Source: Chrysogorgia sp. JL179-B06 (lineage: Eukaryota; Cnidaria; Anthozoa; Scleralcyonacea; Chrysogorgiidae). Taken from it: a stretch of DNA of 64,000 nucleotides. The translations under genes and the position numbers were made by a program. Shown here piece after piece: positions 45,098 to 58,035 of the stretch. The notes under the pieces are model-generated. The model did no database searches. It was not told where the DNA came from and saw only the letters and a list, made by a program, of their open reading frames with translations. Location of the stretch: the NCBI GenBank assembly GCA_035772405.1, contig JAYKKM010000492.1:3509501-3573500 (forward strand), given 5' to 3'. Within the stretch, counting starts at the first letter, position 1; each line of letters starts with the position of its first letter.

Positions 45098-45770
45098 GGA
45101 GTGACTCGGGCGGCTGGAAGCGAAGCCATGATCTGTTTCCCAGGACATGGGTTTCGACGGTGACATGTTACACATTCACCGATGATGCGCTTGACTGTGC
45201 TTGGCCTTTTGATGATCCAGTGTCGTTGACGTATAGCAGCTAGGTTTTGACTCGTTCCTGCATGACCTTCTTTGACATGGTAATGACGAACGACAAGATT
45301 TGTGACATGATGCTTGGTAGGTAAGATAGCATGGATGCTTTGACTCTTCTTCCAACGTTGACTTCTCTAAACGACCACCAACTCTTATAATGTCCTTCTG
45401 AAGAACAGGACTCAGTTTGGCAAATCCCTTGTTAGATGTCTGCTCCTCGAGTGATACATCTCGTTGAGTAATCTTGACGATTTCGTCCGAGGCCATCGAG
45501 ATTTCGTGAACTTGTAAAGGACCATGCTGCAGGTCTCTTTGTGGAAATCTTCCACAACGAAATAGCAGGTACTGCTATTTCGTAATAACCACGCAACCGA
45601 CTTTTGTACTTGGTACCAACAGGAGGGTCGGTGAATCAAACGGCTTAACGACGTGGAGACTTCGGTTTCAGGAACAGAGACAGCACAAACACGCGCCTTG
45701 CTCTTTTTCACTTCTGCATCTGTATCTTCCACATCGGGTAAATCAACTGGTTGTTCTGGCCAGGAAGGAG
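45098..45770 (-). pseudogene. BEL/Pao integrase zinc-binding region and linker
   Basis: Minus-strand frames show the HHCC-like integrase zinc domain (HYHVKEGHAGTSQNLAAIRQ and CVTCHRRNPCPGKQ) and, before it, LSPVLQKDIIRVGGRLEKS, the usual BEL/Pao linker. Beyond 45098 the integrase core is replaced by LINE sequence. Frames are shifted several times. Confidence 0.82.
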
Positions 45771-46200
45771 TATCTTGCCATAAGAAGTGAGGACCTTTGC
45801 ACCAAAGTCGCAGCAGTCAACTCCAGTCTTGGCATGGTGACTGTTTCAGGGGCGCCACTCTGGATTTTCCCATAACGAGGCTGCAATGGATGGTACCGTC
45901 AGTATCCACGAGACGAAGATAAGACGCCGTACCATATCCTGCAGTCGACGCATCCGAGAAGTGGTGTAGCTGTGCATTATTTACCTCTTTAAACCCTGGT
46001 GGCTTATAACATCTAGGTATCTCGGTCGTTGTCAGTGACTGGAATTCGCTCTGCCATGCTTGCCATTCGGTAGACATTTCTGGCGGGAGGGTTTCATCCC
46101 ATCCATGATTTCTGCGGCAAAGTTCCTGTAGGATACGCTCCGCTGGTAAGATAATTGAGACTACCAAACCAAGTGGATCATATACCGAAGCGATACAGAT
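45771..46200 (-). pseudogene. BEL/Pao RNase H region
   Basis: The frame 46167-45817 holds LPAERILQELCRRNHGWDET and LHHFSDASTAGYGTASYLRL with the Asp-Ala-Ser of the RNase H active site, then SLVMGKSRVAPLKQ. This is the standard domain after the Pao reverse transcriptase. Confidence 0.83.
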
Positions 46201-46352
46201 AGAATTCCTCTTCTAGTTTCCGCTTTCAAACTCCCGCTACGAAATCCGAAACTGTCCGTTTCTCATGTATTCCACTGAACCCCCAAGGCTCTCTCCATCG
46301 GCAATTCCTCCAAATTTAAACTCACGCACGGGGATCGCTCACTATAAGGTAC

Positions 46353-47361
46353 TTAAGATATAACTTCTCTTTCGTTTGACAACCACTTGGCTAGTCGAGA
46401 TCCACCTCGAGACAACAGCTTTGGAAGTTCCTGCACTAATACAACAGCTTCTTCTTTCGTGGGTAGTGACTTTAGACAATCGTCCACGTAGAAATCACGT
46501 TCCACAGTTTCAATTGCTTGATTGTTGAATTCCCTTCGGTTGGCTTCGGCGGTTTTCTTCAACGCGTATGAACAGCAACTTGGCGATGATGTCGCCCCAA
46601 ACAGATGAACGATCATTTGATGTTCAACTGGATCCTTTTGAAATTCTTTTGAAAGTCTCCTCTAGAAATCGTAGGGCTTCACAATCTTCTGGCTTTACTT
46701 TGACTTGATGAAACATCTTCTCTATGTCAGCCATTACCGCCACTTTCTCTTGTCGAAATCGTAACAATACTCGAACTAACGGATTCGTAAAGTCCGGTCC
46801 TTGAAGTAGTTGATCATTTAAAGATGTACCTTGGTACTTTGCGGCGCAGTCAAAGACGATCCTCACTTTTTCCGGCTTTTGAGGATGAACAACGGGGTGA
46901 TGTGGTAAATACCATACGGGTTTCTTCGCTGTTGTTTCGTCTTGTGTATCATCATCCAACAAGATTCTTTTAGCATGACCTTTGCGATGTATTCTTCCAT
47001 CGTTGCTAATTTATACTTCGCGTGGAGCTTAGGATATCTTTCCAATCTTTTCTTTAAATATTGAAGCCTCTTCTCCGCCATGGATCTGTTTCCAGGTAAG
47101 GAGGGATATGGCCAAATAATGGCCGTCTTCTAGTTTAATGGAAGAATCCATCATAGCTTTAGCACGGTGATCTTCTACAGAAAGCCAATCTTGCAATTCG
47201 ACCGTTGATTCGCTAAACTCAGAGTTGTAGAGATGCTGCAACTGGTCGTGGATGGAGTCCATACTCTTTATTTCGTCTCTGCAACCAAGTGCTTGGTCAA
47301 CGTGAACGAGGTTCATTTGAGCTTCATAAACCTTCTTGCCTTTCAATAAGGGGCCCATCAC
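46353..47361 (-). pseudogene. BEL/Pao reverse transcriptase, broken
   Basis: Minus-strand frames 47361-47029, 47081-46863, 46962-46624 and 46616-46353 follow one another through the Pao reverse transcriptase: [52 protein letters not shown] (first catalytic Asp) and RDFYVDDCLKSLPTKEEAV (the Tyr-Val-Asp-Asp box). At least three frame changes break the gene. It would copy the element RNA into DNA in cytoplasmic particles. Confidence 0.85.
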
Positions 47362-48111
47362 GGCCCCATCCTAAAATGGTTTTCACAGCGTGTGGTTGTT
47401 TCTTCTTTCCAGAGCGGACTTCGAGAGGACATAGAGCTTCGGGAACATCACTACCAATAAGAATGGTAACTTTCTTGTCAACCAGGTCGGTGATTGTAAC
47501 ATCTTTGAGATGAGACCATTGGTTAATGTCGGTGGCCGTTGGAATGCTTTCATCGGTGATTGATAGGCTGTCTGTCGTCCACACCTTGTTCAAACGAACA
47601 CCTTTCCCGGTGGTAACTCCAACAACATCGAGGCATAACTCGTGTCCTTGTCTTCTTTGATTTTCTGACACGGTTGATAAGGTGAACTCAATCGGATTAC
47701 AGTCGTCACCAAGATCTTCAGGCAAACTGGTCAAACACACATGGTCGTATTGGACCCACTGTCCAAAAATGCATATGTTTCAATCACACGACTGCCATAA
47801 AGTGCACTGACCTTGACCAGAACAACTTGTAGCCCAATACGATTGTTTCCTGAATTTGAAGATGTGTTACTAGTTGCACCAACACCATATATACATGTGA
47901 TACATGGGTTGATTATTCTGAGATTCCACAGGACCGTTAGTAGGTACGTCAGGCGCTGAACCAGGAGCTGCTGTTGGGAGTGTGTTTCCGATTTTAGGAC
48001 CAATATATATCTAATGAGTGTAGCAAGGGATGGTGTCTTCTTTGACAGCTTTCTACACCACACATTCGTGCTAACATGCAATATTTTACAAAGTGTCCTG
48101 GGCTCAGACAT
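47324..48111 (-). pseudogene. BEL/Pao retropepsin (DUF1758-type protease)
   Basis: The frame 48111-47731 includes VLVKVSALYGSRVIETYAFL followed by DSGSNTT, the aspartic protease active-site motif. The frame 47740-47324 continues CLTSLPEDLG and VTILIGSDVPEAL and KTILGWGRDGPL. This is the protease that processes Gag-Pol in BEL/Pao elements. A frame change falls between the two parts. Confidence 0.83.
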
Positions 48112-49081
48112 GCAGGCGTAGCATATTCTCTTAGCTTTTACTAGATCTCTTCACTCTTGAAGTTTTTGTGCTCGGAATTTATGGCAACGTTCAAGGTGAT
48201 GAGTGCCATTGCAGAGAACACATTTGAGGATTTTTCTCTTGAAATCGTTGCCGTGGACTTGGTCATTCTCGCCAAACGTGGCTAGGGTTGCATTGTTTCT
48301 GTTGAAGAGCGGCGGTTTCCTTTCGTCTCCCTTTCCCTTTCTCGTTCCTTTCCATCTTGTTTCGAGACAATCATTTGACCAAAGTAGGTGTTGGCGGCTA
48401 CTGCGGCTCTGGTTTGAACAAACTCTGTCAAGTGAGAGAAGTCGGGAGTGATGTGTTTCTCGTACAGTTGACTCGCCTTTTCAGCCCATTTCGATCTCAG
48501 GTGGATGGGAAGACGACTAACAACCTTGCCTAAGGTAGCAATGGAATTAATGTTGGCTTCGTTGCCAAACTGAGTGGATCCAAGAAGACATGTTTCCATA
48601 TCTCTGGCCAGCTGTGAAAGTTTCTCCGTTTCCTGCGTTTTAATTGGAGGGCCACTTATGACTTTGTCCAAGAAGGCTTGTGTCACCACGTGGTTTGGGC
48701 CAAAGTTCTTCCGCAGTATCTCCTTAGCACGCTTGTATCCCTCTTCTGGTGGCATGATGATGCAATGTTCAATGGCTTGTCTTGCCTTCCCCCTGCAGTA
48801 TTGGATCAATTAGTTAAGACGATCTGCATCGTGTTTCTCTTTACTTTCAACGTTCACTTCGAAATTTCTCATGAATAGTGGGAAAGTATGAGGTTCACCA
48901 TAAAAACTCATATATTCTTTTTGTGGCATTCGTAGACCCAGTAGATGCTGCAGTTGTGATGAGCTATTAGACAATGACGAATTGGTATTTGGCAATGCAT
49001 TATCAGTTATCTCACTCTGATACACGCGATCGGGATAATTAATTCTTTCTTCGCTTTGAACACCCGAGGTTATCGCACCAC
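48112..49081 (-). pseudogene. BEL/Pao gag (DUF1759-type) and zinc knuckle
   Basis: The frames 49025-48810 and 48809-48282 carry SFYGEPHTFPLFMRNFEVNV, RGKARQAIEHCIIMPPEEGY and LRKNFGPNHVVTQAFL, the Pao Gag core. Further down a Cys-x2-Cys-x4-His-x4-Cys knuckle (CVLCNGTHHLERC) lies near 48190-48230. The upstream side is interrupted at 49082 by a DNA transposon. Confidence 0.83.
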
Positions 49082-49449
49082 TACACCTTTGTCAGGTCAA
49101 ATTCAGAAACTTCCAAATGAATTTCAGATAATTCAGATCAATTTCAGAACTTTCCAAGTGAATTTCAGATATTTCAAGTGAATTTCAGAAATTTCCAAGT
49201 CAATTTCAGAACTTTCCAAGTGAATTTCAGATATTTCAAGTGAATTTCAGAAATTTACAAGTCAATTTCAGAACTTTCCAACTGCATTTCAGAATACAAA
49301 TTAATTTTAGGATTTCTGATTTTATTACATATCAATGGACAAAATTCCGCATACAACCAAAGCAAACAAATAGCCATAACGAAACCACCAAAACCAGCTA
49401 TCCTGTATGAGAAGCAAACAATACAACTTCCCAAATTTATGCTGCCACT

Positions 49450-49800
49450 TCCATGTCCTCCAAGTTAAGCGCCCGCTGAAAAAAACCTTGGGCATGATGG
49501 CATGAATTCACAATGTCTTGTACAGTAATTAGTCCCATGGATTCATCAATTACCCTGGCTTCGACATACGCTAGCCGCTGCTCACCCAATCTGGGAGGTT
49601 GTACTTGAGGACTCGCATTCGCTGTTTCACCACTGCTTTCATTTTGCTCCAGATTGTCTCCCCAGGATTCAACATGGGGGAGTACGTTCCCAAACGACAG
49701 ACAGTTAATCCCGGGTGATCATTCACACATTCTTCAAACTTAGAGTGACAAGGAGCATTGTCACAAACAATGACGGCCAGCAGCGCAACGCAGCCATAGA
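49450..49800 (-). pseudogene. Tc1/IS630-type DDE transposase, truncated
   Basis: The minus strand reads VCDNAPCHSKFEECVNDHPG, then RLGTYSPMLNPGETIWSKMK. These are the second Asp and final Glu of the DDE triad, 33 residues apart. The first Asp and the DNA-binding domain are missing upstream, so this is an internally deleted, non-autonomous copy. Confidence 0.8.
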
Positions 49801-49822
49801 GGCTACATAAAGTACACTTTTA

Positions 49823-50013
49823 GCCCTGCATTACTAAATAAAAAAAAACCGATTGCATTACTGTAGTTGAATTAACAATAGCACATTACAGTAGAATATT
49901 CATTTGCGCGAAACGATATTCAATAACGCGTCTGTAACATCAATAGCATTTATTACATATAGTGCTATTGTTATTTCAATGAGTGCAATGGCACGTTTTT
50001 AGTAATGCAGGGC
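49823..50013. mobile_element. MITE nested in the Tc1-like element
   Basis: GCCCTGCATTACTAAA at the left and TTTAGTAATGCAGGGC at the right are inverted ends, with TA on both sides (49821-49822 and 50014-50015). 191 bp, no gene. It is the third level of nesting: MITE in transposon in retrotransposon. Confidence 0.85.
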
Positions 50014-50244
50014 TAAAGGTGCAATGTGTTTTCCCCGCTGATCCGAACTATTTACGGTTCAAGCGAACGTTCGCTTCTGCCTCATTTGGAAATGTCTGAA
50101 ATTCACATGTACATTTATGAATATCATTTGGAAGGTTCTGAAATTCATTTGGATGTGTCTGAAATTCATTTGGACAATCTGAATTTCATTTGGAAGTGTT
50201 TGAAATTCTTTGGAAGTTTCTGAATTTGACCTGACAAAGGTGTA

Positions 50245-50937
50245 GTTGGGCTTTCACCATTGTACGTTTCTTCTAGCCGATGAAGTTCAGCTTGATGATG
50301 TTCGCGAATAGATTTATTCATCTGGCTCTTTCCAGCTCAAGCCGGGAATTCCGAATTTGTTTATCTAGAGCTTCCCTGCGAGAGTTTTCTAATTCTTCGA
50401 GCATTCGCCATCTTTCAGACCAATAGACCATATCGAATTAAAAGTATCCGTAACGCCAGCGTTCTGTTTCCCACGAGAAATTTTCACGAGCGTGATCGCG
50501 TGTGGTGATCTCGCGTGTCGGGAATCCACTCGAGATTTCATCATGGCGTCGAATGTCTCTTTCTTCGGGAAATGGTGACGCCACAGGAGATAAAACAGTA
50601 TTATTTTGCAAAGACGAAGCATTGTGACTCAAACCCATCCTTTCAGGTTGTTCTCTTGGATCGGCTTCGCGTTCTACCCAGGAATACGGCATTTTGTTTT
50701 CACCTGTAGTTCTTTGAATATCTTCACTTCCCTTTCGCTGTCTTTCTCACTAACACATTCTGGAGAATGTAATGTTGGAGATCAGATGGACCTTTTGACG
50801 ACTCACCTTTTGATTGCTCTTGTTCGACTTCTTCGTCCGCTTTCTTCTTGCTCGACGGTCGGCGATGGTGAGTGTTGATTTGACTTTGCTTTATCAGTCG
50901 ATTTCGTCGCCTTAGGTTTCCCGCCTTTCTTTCTCAT
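50245..50937 (-). pseudogene. BEL/Pao gag, N-terminal part
   Basis: On the minus strand ATG at 50937 opens MRKKGGKPKATKSTDKAKSN, a basic Pao-type Gag start, which stops at about 50800. Other frames follow (FSWETERWRYG; 50400-50260 MLEELENSRREALDKQIRNS, a coiled-coil-like stretch). Several frame changes. The ATG lies ~60 bases from the LTR-like repeat, as expected for a BEL/Pao leader. Confidence 0.72.
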
Positions 50938-50997
50938 TTCAAATTGGTATATTAAACCCACATTTATACCAGAACTATGTAAGCTTCATCCTCTTCA

Positions 50998-51312
50998 GCT
51001 TACGTATAAAATTATAAAAACCACTAACGAGAGACACGCTTTAAATATAAAACTTGAATCGTGTTTATCCAACTATAAATACACATATTACAAACCAACT
51101 AGTCCAACGAACAAGATAAAGTACATTAGGCGTCAAATGTCAATATTCATACAATCAAATACCTCGTATAGTAGGCCATAAAACTTCGATAAACCAGTTT
51201 AAACACTGTGGGGAAAACTCTGCTTACTGATAAATAAACAGCACATGGAAATTTAGTCAGATTACCCATCCCACTACATAAATTAACATAAATTACTGAT
51301 CTCGATCTAAGC
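50998..51312 (-). repeat. LTR-like ~310-bp repeat, copy 2
   Basis: See copy 1 at 38497-38815. On the minus strand this copy precedes the Gag ATG by about 60 bases, the place of a 5' LTR. It reads TGCTTAGATCGAGATC at its start. No target duplication could be paired with copy 1. Confidence 0.65.
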
Positions 51313-51555
51313 AATAATAACAGGTAAACTGAAAATAATCGAAGAAAAACGTCAAAGGAAAAGTAGTTTATTAAATGTTGAATTGAAAATAATCAATGTA
51401 ATAACAGTTTAACAAATTAAGTAAAAATGGCTGGTGAGAAAAAATGAAAGAGGTTACCTGGAGCAAAATCTCTGCAGAAATCCCACCCGCACCGGTCCAC
51501 CCGCACGGGAGCTCATACAAATAAATACATTGCGCAAGCTATTTATACAACACAA

Positions 51556-51622
51556 CCTCGTTCCCAGGGTATTTTGCCTCCACAGTGGAAGGTCGGCGAA
51601 AATGCCCTGGGTGCCAGTGAAC
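51556..51622. mobile_element. Small palindromic MITE (CCCAGGG ends)
   Basis: CTCGTTCCCAGGGTATTTTG and GCGAAAATGCCCTGGGTGCC face each other across GGAAGGTCGG. Related ends occur at 23713-23872 and 63516-63590. Elements with such ends are common in anthozoan genomes as I recall them. Confidence 0.7.
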
Positions 51623-53910
51623 CAAAATCACCGTGTTTAGAAAAGTAGGAAATAGTTCACCAAATTGGACTAAATTTTTATATCTGTGTTCTTTAGCCGA
51701 CTTAGAACGATGATGAAAAAATCAGGCGAAAATATAAAATTGATTTAACTCTTTCCTGTCCGTCCCTGTCAAAATGGTTCATAGAAGACCCCTGAAGTCG
51801 TCAATCGAAAAATACGCACGGAAGATTAAAAATTGAAATTGGACAAGTGCCAGGCACATGAGATCCAAGTTTGATTTGATTTCATACTTATCTTATATTA
51901 ACATAATGTGTCTTGACCAATCCAATGCTTTTGAATTTTCCGAACACAGCCGGTAAGGTTTATTGGGCTTTCAGAAAAGGTATAGCTTTTGCAACAGTTA
52001 TGGATATTTCCAGAGATACCAATAGAACAAAGAGGTGGTTCAATTTTGGATGTTTTTCAGCCGGACAGGAAAGAGTTAAGGAAATATTTTCCAAATGACA
52101 GTCTTAAATGAATATGAATGGACCTTCCTCAACTCATTCAATGTTATTTTCAATTTTATGCTGATTTCATTCAAACTACAGGTTCTCTCATGTTAATAGC
52201 ATTAGCTCACTGTTTATAGCATTAACTCATCAGTAGCATTCCTGATGATGACTCAATTAATTTATATAGTGGAAACGCAGAATTCTCATTGCTAATATGT
52301 TTACGATACTCGGAGTTACCGTTGTTTTGTATTTCGTCTTGTATTTCGTTTTGTATTTTTGTCATGCAGAATGATGCAGTTGTTTTGAACTTATTCCTTA
52401 ACACATTCAAACACACACAGTCTCATGTAATTGTCTTCAATTTACTTTTCAAACTTTAACAAACCTGGAAACATCACAAGACTTTGAAAACAATATTTAT
52501 CTCTAGCTTAGGGGGTTTGCGTGGGATCAGCCATATATAATTTTTTTGACAAGGTTCAGATTACGTAGACACGTAGTGTTGTTTTAGATTCGAAACATTT
52601 TGTTCAGTTGCTTTCAGTTTTGTGAGCGCATCGGTGGCTGACGTGTTATTACAATACAAAGCAAAATGCTAAAAATCTAATCTTCAAGTTAAGCAAAGTA
52701 ACCAAGCCCTACAACGAGTGAATATTTAGATCACATTAATATAGTAATTAAACTATACAAGCCCCGACTTGAACAAACACGGAAATGGGATGGTCATTGA
52801 CAAAAGGACCTTTTTAGGCGAATTATCGACCTTTAGTTGTCGCAGAAAGTCAATAATTGTGTATTATGTTTTATCAAGCATTTTGTGAATGATCCATAAT
52901 ATATTAGCATTTTGCAATCCGTTGGCGTTGGCTTTGATTTTGGCACGTCTGCTAGTTGTCGAAGAAACGAGGCGACAGGATCCCAAAACATATATATGAC
53001 AATCAATTCCGGAACAATTTCACATGGTGTATCTATACCATTTACCAATTATCTGCCATCATATATGTTAATTTACAGACATTTATTTCAATATTTGTGA
53101 ACGGATGAAATCGCCGAATTGTCGAGAGTCAAAATATTCTACTGCCATGACTGTTATATGATGAGATGTACGTCATGACGCTTTCGAGAATGTTTTGAGC
53201 AAGAATGTTACAATTACACGATTAAACATGTCTTGTGAGCCCCTAAACGGCTACATATACATGCATACATAGACTTGAAGAAGCTGAATTGACGGACTAC
53301 GTCCCTAGTTATAGACGTTTAAACTTGTCTAACTCTTACTAGTGTTGAAAGGTTCTAGATTTCAACATAGTAAAGCCTCGAGTAAAGCACTTTAATTATC
53401 CTCAGTGCATGCATCATACTTTAGATTCAAATTCGATTCAGATTATAAACTAGGCACCTCGATAAATCTTTTATTGTGAACCAGTAAAATATACGTGTAT
53501 AATTTCGCCAGACAACATTTCACATCTACACGATTTCCTTGCTGAACAAAAGAAGAAGATTCGATTCAACGTATACGAAGAGCAAAAGCGAAATTGCCCA
53601 AGATTATGTCTAGCTGGCTGCTCCAGTATACCTTCGCGCAACAATCCGGTTTATATCTGACTTGCGGTTTACTCGGCAGCTGTTTTATACTCGTCTCTGC
53701 TGTTACTATTTTTGTACCTTCCTTATATGGTCAACAAAGTATGAGTCAACGCTCAATGAAGGTTCAAGACATTATCAATTATAAACATATTTGGAGAGAA
53801 CCAATCAGAATTCGGCGGAAGTATTAAGCACATTCTCAATTGAAATCCATGTTTGTAGTCAAGCGCAACGTGAGTTTGTCAGACGACTGTTGTAGAGTAA
53901 CTTGGTTGCG
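51623..53910. promoter_or_regulatory. Upstream region of the KLF gene
   Basis: No other gene is supported. An open frame at 53594-53827 is unlike any family I know and probably belongs to the 5' leader or promoter. In-frame TAG at 53893 precedes the KLF ATG. Confidence 0.35.
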
Positions 53911-54006
53911 ATGGCTCTTGTCATGGATCCACTGCTTTCTACGGTTACTTTGAATGTCAAGAAAGGCAAACTACGCGTGGAGAGTCCCGAAGCACTGATC
54001 AGACAG
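53911..54006 (+). CDS. Kruppel-like factor, exon 1
   Basis: ATG at 53911 follows an in-frame TAG at 53893-53895, and the 32-codon frame (MALVMDPLLSTVTLNVKKGK...) ends at CAG|GTAAAT, phase 0. A second in-frame ATG at 53923 could also start. Together with 54181-55008 it makes a 307-residue transcription factor. The short first exon with a ~174-bp intron is consistent with a compact gene. Confidence 0.75.
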
Positions 54007-54180
54007 GTAAATGAATCTCGACTGTTATAATATTAAGAATATTCCGTTGCCAGTTTTGTATACACCGTCCGTCTGCTTGATCGGAGCTTGAGTTAATGTT
54101 TATGTCAAGTGATCTCTGTTCTGACGTTCACTATTTCTTTGCCAACTATATGATTGAACGAAACTTGTTTCTTTCACTAG

Positions 54181-55008
<828 letters not shown>

Positions 55009-57172
55009 TATAATAATTGGATGTAAAAAGTCATTTCAACTTGGTATAATTATTTCTTATTTTCAAAAGAATAGCATGTGATCTATGTGCATATTATTAT
55101 TATTATTATGAGATGGCACACTGAAGAATTGTATAGCTTTATTTCAATTGATAATCGAAACCTATAGGTTTTCGTATTTGTAAAAACCAGAAAAATATAA
55201 TAGCAAAGTTTTTTAAATTACTTAACCTATCTTGATTGTTTATAATACGCATACTAGTTCCTTCGCCGATTCTCTATTTGGCAATGCAGGGGTAGCTGGA
55301 TAAATGTAGATTACAATAATGTCGCAGCTACAGCTTGGCATTATCAAGTTTGTTCTGTGCGTATAATAGTTATCCTACAGATCGGTAAACATCGTTATTG
55401 AAGTGGAGCAGACGTATACTTCCCGTATCTGCCAAATCGATGGAATACTTCGCATTTGTGACCTCTACTCTCTAATAGTTTAGCGGCTTTAGCTGCTTTG
55501 ACTTCACGTGAATGTTTTGTCTTTTATTAGTTTGTTTTTCTAAAATTGGACTCCGGTGACTCCCTTGGAAAGAATCTTTGTTCTGAATAGTCTTAGTCAG
55601 AGCAATTGAATTGTTTTAGTATATTTCCCATGCCAAGCGTTTTAGCGTAAAATCTTCCCGGTGATCACTTTCGAAACAGAACGCCTGCTGCGACCCGCTT
55701 GTCAATCCCATCGCTGTCAGTCTAATAATCTCGTTGTATTGTATTTTCGGTTTTAACTCGTTACGTTGTGACTTTGTACTCATGGGATATATTTGGCCAG
55801 ACTGTATATAGTCCTGTATACGAGATTGTCTGAATTCCAAGCCTGCATGCCAGGGAATCGAATTGGATTATTTGCATAAACAATAACAAGGACATAATCC
55901 GTGTAATAAAATATTAGCAGAGTACTTATGATTCATTTTAAAGGCTTTATATAGGTTAATGTCTTCCTATATAGAATAACCTCGATCCCCTTGAACAACT
56001 CGTGCATGACCGAACTGGCACTTCGACGGTTTAAATATGCAAATCATTCTACAGCAAGATTGTTGTTGAAGAATTTTTACCATAACTATCATTTTCCCAA
56101 CGAATGTGCTCGATATAAAAAGTCACCGTTTATTAATATGTAGCTACTGCGTGTATTCAAATACACGTTAAATATCATGTAGAAGTGCGTTACCGGTGCA
56201 GACTGCAGTTAACTACAAATTATTAATTGCTGATTTAATTATACTATAGCCTGTCATTATCAATATGTTTACTCATTGTTTTATACTGCATGGTCAGCAA
56301 CTGTGGTGTGTGTTTCCTTGCCTTGTACCCACGGAGATCACATGGTCAACGAAATGAATGTTCCGCATCTGACTCACTGGTTATATGTGCGCGTAACACT
56401 AACGTGACAGCTTTGCAATGGGTTGCATTTTGTTTATGCTTGAACAAAGATTGTTAGGATATTTGCGGAAATAGCTTTTAATAATTATACACAGCAGGAC
56501 TGCTTTTCATTTTCACGTCGTTATATATTTTTCTTTTCAGACAAGACAATCACTCTGACGTTAGAGAAAAATAAAATACGAGCGGTAACCAATAGTTGAT
56601 GCTACATTGGCAGCAAATAAACAATATGATACATTGTTAAGCCATCTTATACAAACCGAGCAGCATGCGTCATATAAAGCAAACGCCAATACGCCATGAA
56701 TCCAGCCACCGCAAAAAACATTTGAGTAATTCAATAATTATTCCTAATCATACGCACCAACAATTATTATCTTGATCTCTATGTTTAAGTATTCTCGATG
56801 TCATCCTTATTGGCTACAATATTACTGAATGCTTTTAGACGTTTTTATGATAATTCAGTTGCTCTTTCAGTTTTGGAGCCGTCTAGGCCAAGGAGTATTA
56901 ACTAGGCTACAGGGTTTGACGATTATTTTATAATTAAACAACTTTAACCCACTTTGTTTAACACTAATGTTTAGGACGACAGAAATCACAATTTCGCGAC
57001 TTGTTTATCTTAAGCTAACGGTGGTGATGACAGAGGAGATGCTTTGACGACTGTCATAGTAAACTATCGCTTTCTTCTTTGATTATTGCGCCTGTTTTCA
57101 CTCATGATTTGTGAAAATCGGGCGTGCATGTCAAGGTGTCGGTGTAACGGAACCAAATGCCCCCCTCTAGAT
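55009..57172. other. KLF 3' region and intergenic DNA
   Basis: Probably contains the KLF 3' UTR. An AATAAA lies near 55911. No further coding exon is supported. Confidence 0.4.
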
Positions 57173-57883
57173 TGCCACCAGATGTCTCCCCGGGTATATG
57201 ATTATGGACCGATTCCCCCGTGCGAAATCGTTTGACGAACTTCGTAAAACATCGTAAAGCATTTAGTGCAAGGGACTGAGAACTGTTTTTAATCCATCAT
57301 ATAACGAAATTAGTTTATATATATAAATGTGCAGACATCAAAATAAACATTGCTAATTTTAAACTAATCGAGTCTTGACAATTATAACCCCCCTCACAAG
57401 TTCCACTGATCGAACCCTTCACATTTGAAATGAAACCACGTTTCACATTTCGCACACCATGTCACCATACTCCTCTGAGAGGTGACAGCGACAAAACAGT
57501 TCTATTTGATCTTGCCGTGATTTTTCCGGCTTCCCCTAGACTTCCCATCGGTCCACCGAAACGGCGAAAACTTTCCTTTATCTACGCATAACACCAGAAC
57601 GAGTTCACCGAACGCCACCAAAACATCACATCCCAACATTTCAGAACCTGAGATACCAAGAAAGAGAAGAGCCGTATGCGATTGGTTTCTAAACGAAGTT
57701 TCTAATTGGTTTCTAATTGATTTCTAAATGAAGTTTCTTAATCAGTGTTGGACGCTTTAAAAATTTCAATGTTCAGTTCGAAACTGTTTTACCTTGCACG
57801 ACAAATGTCCTTTACGATGTTTTACGAAGTTCATCAAACGATTTCGCAAGGGAGGCATCAGGAGGCATCTGGTTGACTTTAGG
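57173..57883. mobile_element. Inverted-repeat MITE (GCGAAATCGTTTGA)
   Basis: TGCGAAATCGTTTGACGAAC...CATCGTAAAG (57222-57259) is mirrored at 57811-57849 with few changes. The outer ends CCACCAGATGTCTCC and GGAGGCATCTGGTT also pair. About 710 bp, no transposase, superfamily unknown. Confidence 0.75.
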
Positions 57884-57924
57884 CTAAATAAATGCTAGCC
57901 CAAGCGAGACCGTCCTAGGCGGAA

Positions 57925-58035
57925 TGTTAGGGTTAGAAAACCCATTATGCGGGGGGTTAGGGTTAGAAAACCCATTAGGCGGGGGGTTAGGGTTAGAAAA
58001 CCCATTAGGCGGGGGGTTAGGGTTAGGATCTTTGT
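57925..58035. repeat. 34-bp minisatellite containing TTAGGG
   Basis: Three and a half copies of GTTAGGGTTAGAAAACCCATTAGGCGGGGG. The TTAGGG pairs are part of a longer unit, so this is not a telomere array. It ends in GTTAGGATCTTTGTTG, resembling the core of the palindrome at 18 kb. Confidence 0.9.

Larger units (their letters stand above)
49084..50242. mobile_element. Tc1/IS630-like transposon inserted in BEL/Pao gag
   Basis: The 1159-bp element has TA on both sides (49082-49083 and 50243-50244) and inverted ends CACCTTTGTCAGGTCAAATT and its complement, followed by long arrays of TTTCCAAGTGAATTTCAGA-like repeats at both ends. It contains a transposase remnant and is interrupted by a smaller MITE. 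Removing it restores an open gag reading frame across the junction. Confidence 0.92.

Noticed and set aside
53594..53827. A 77-codon coding gene upstream of the KLF
   Set aside because: No family resemblance, no splice context, and it lies in the probable promoter or leader of the KLF gene.
57925..58035. A telomeric TTAGGG array
   Set aside because: TTAGGG appears only in pairs inside a 34-bp unit; there is no uninterrupted hexamer array.
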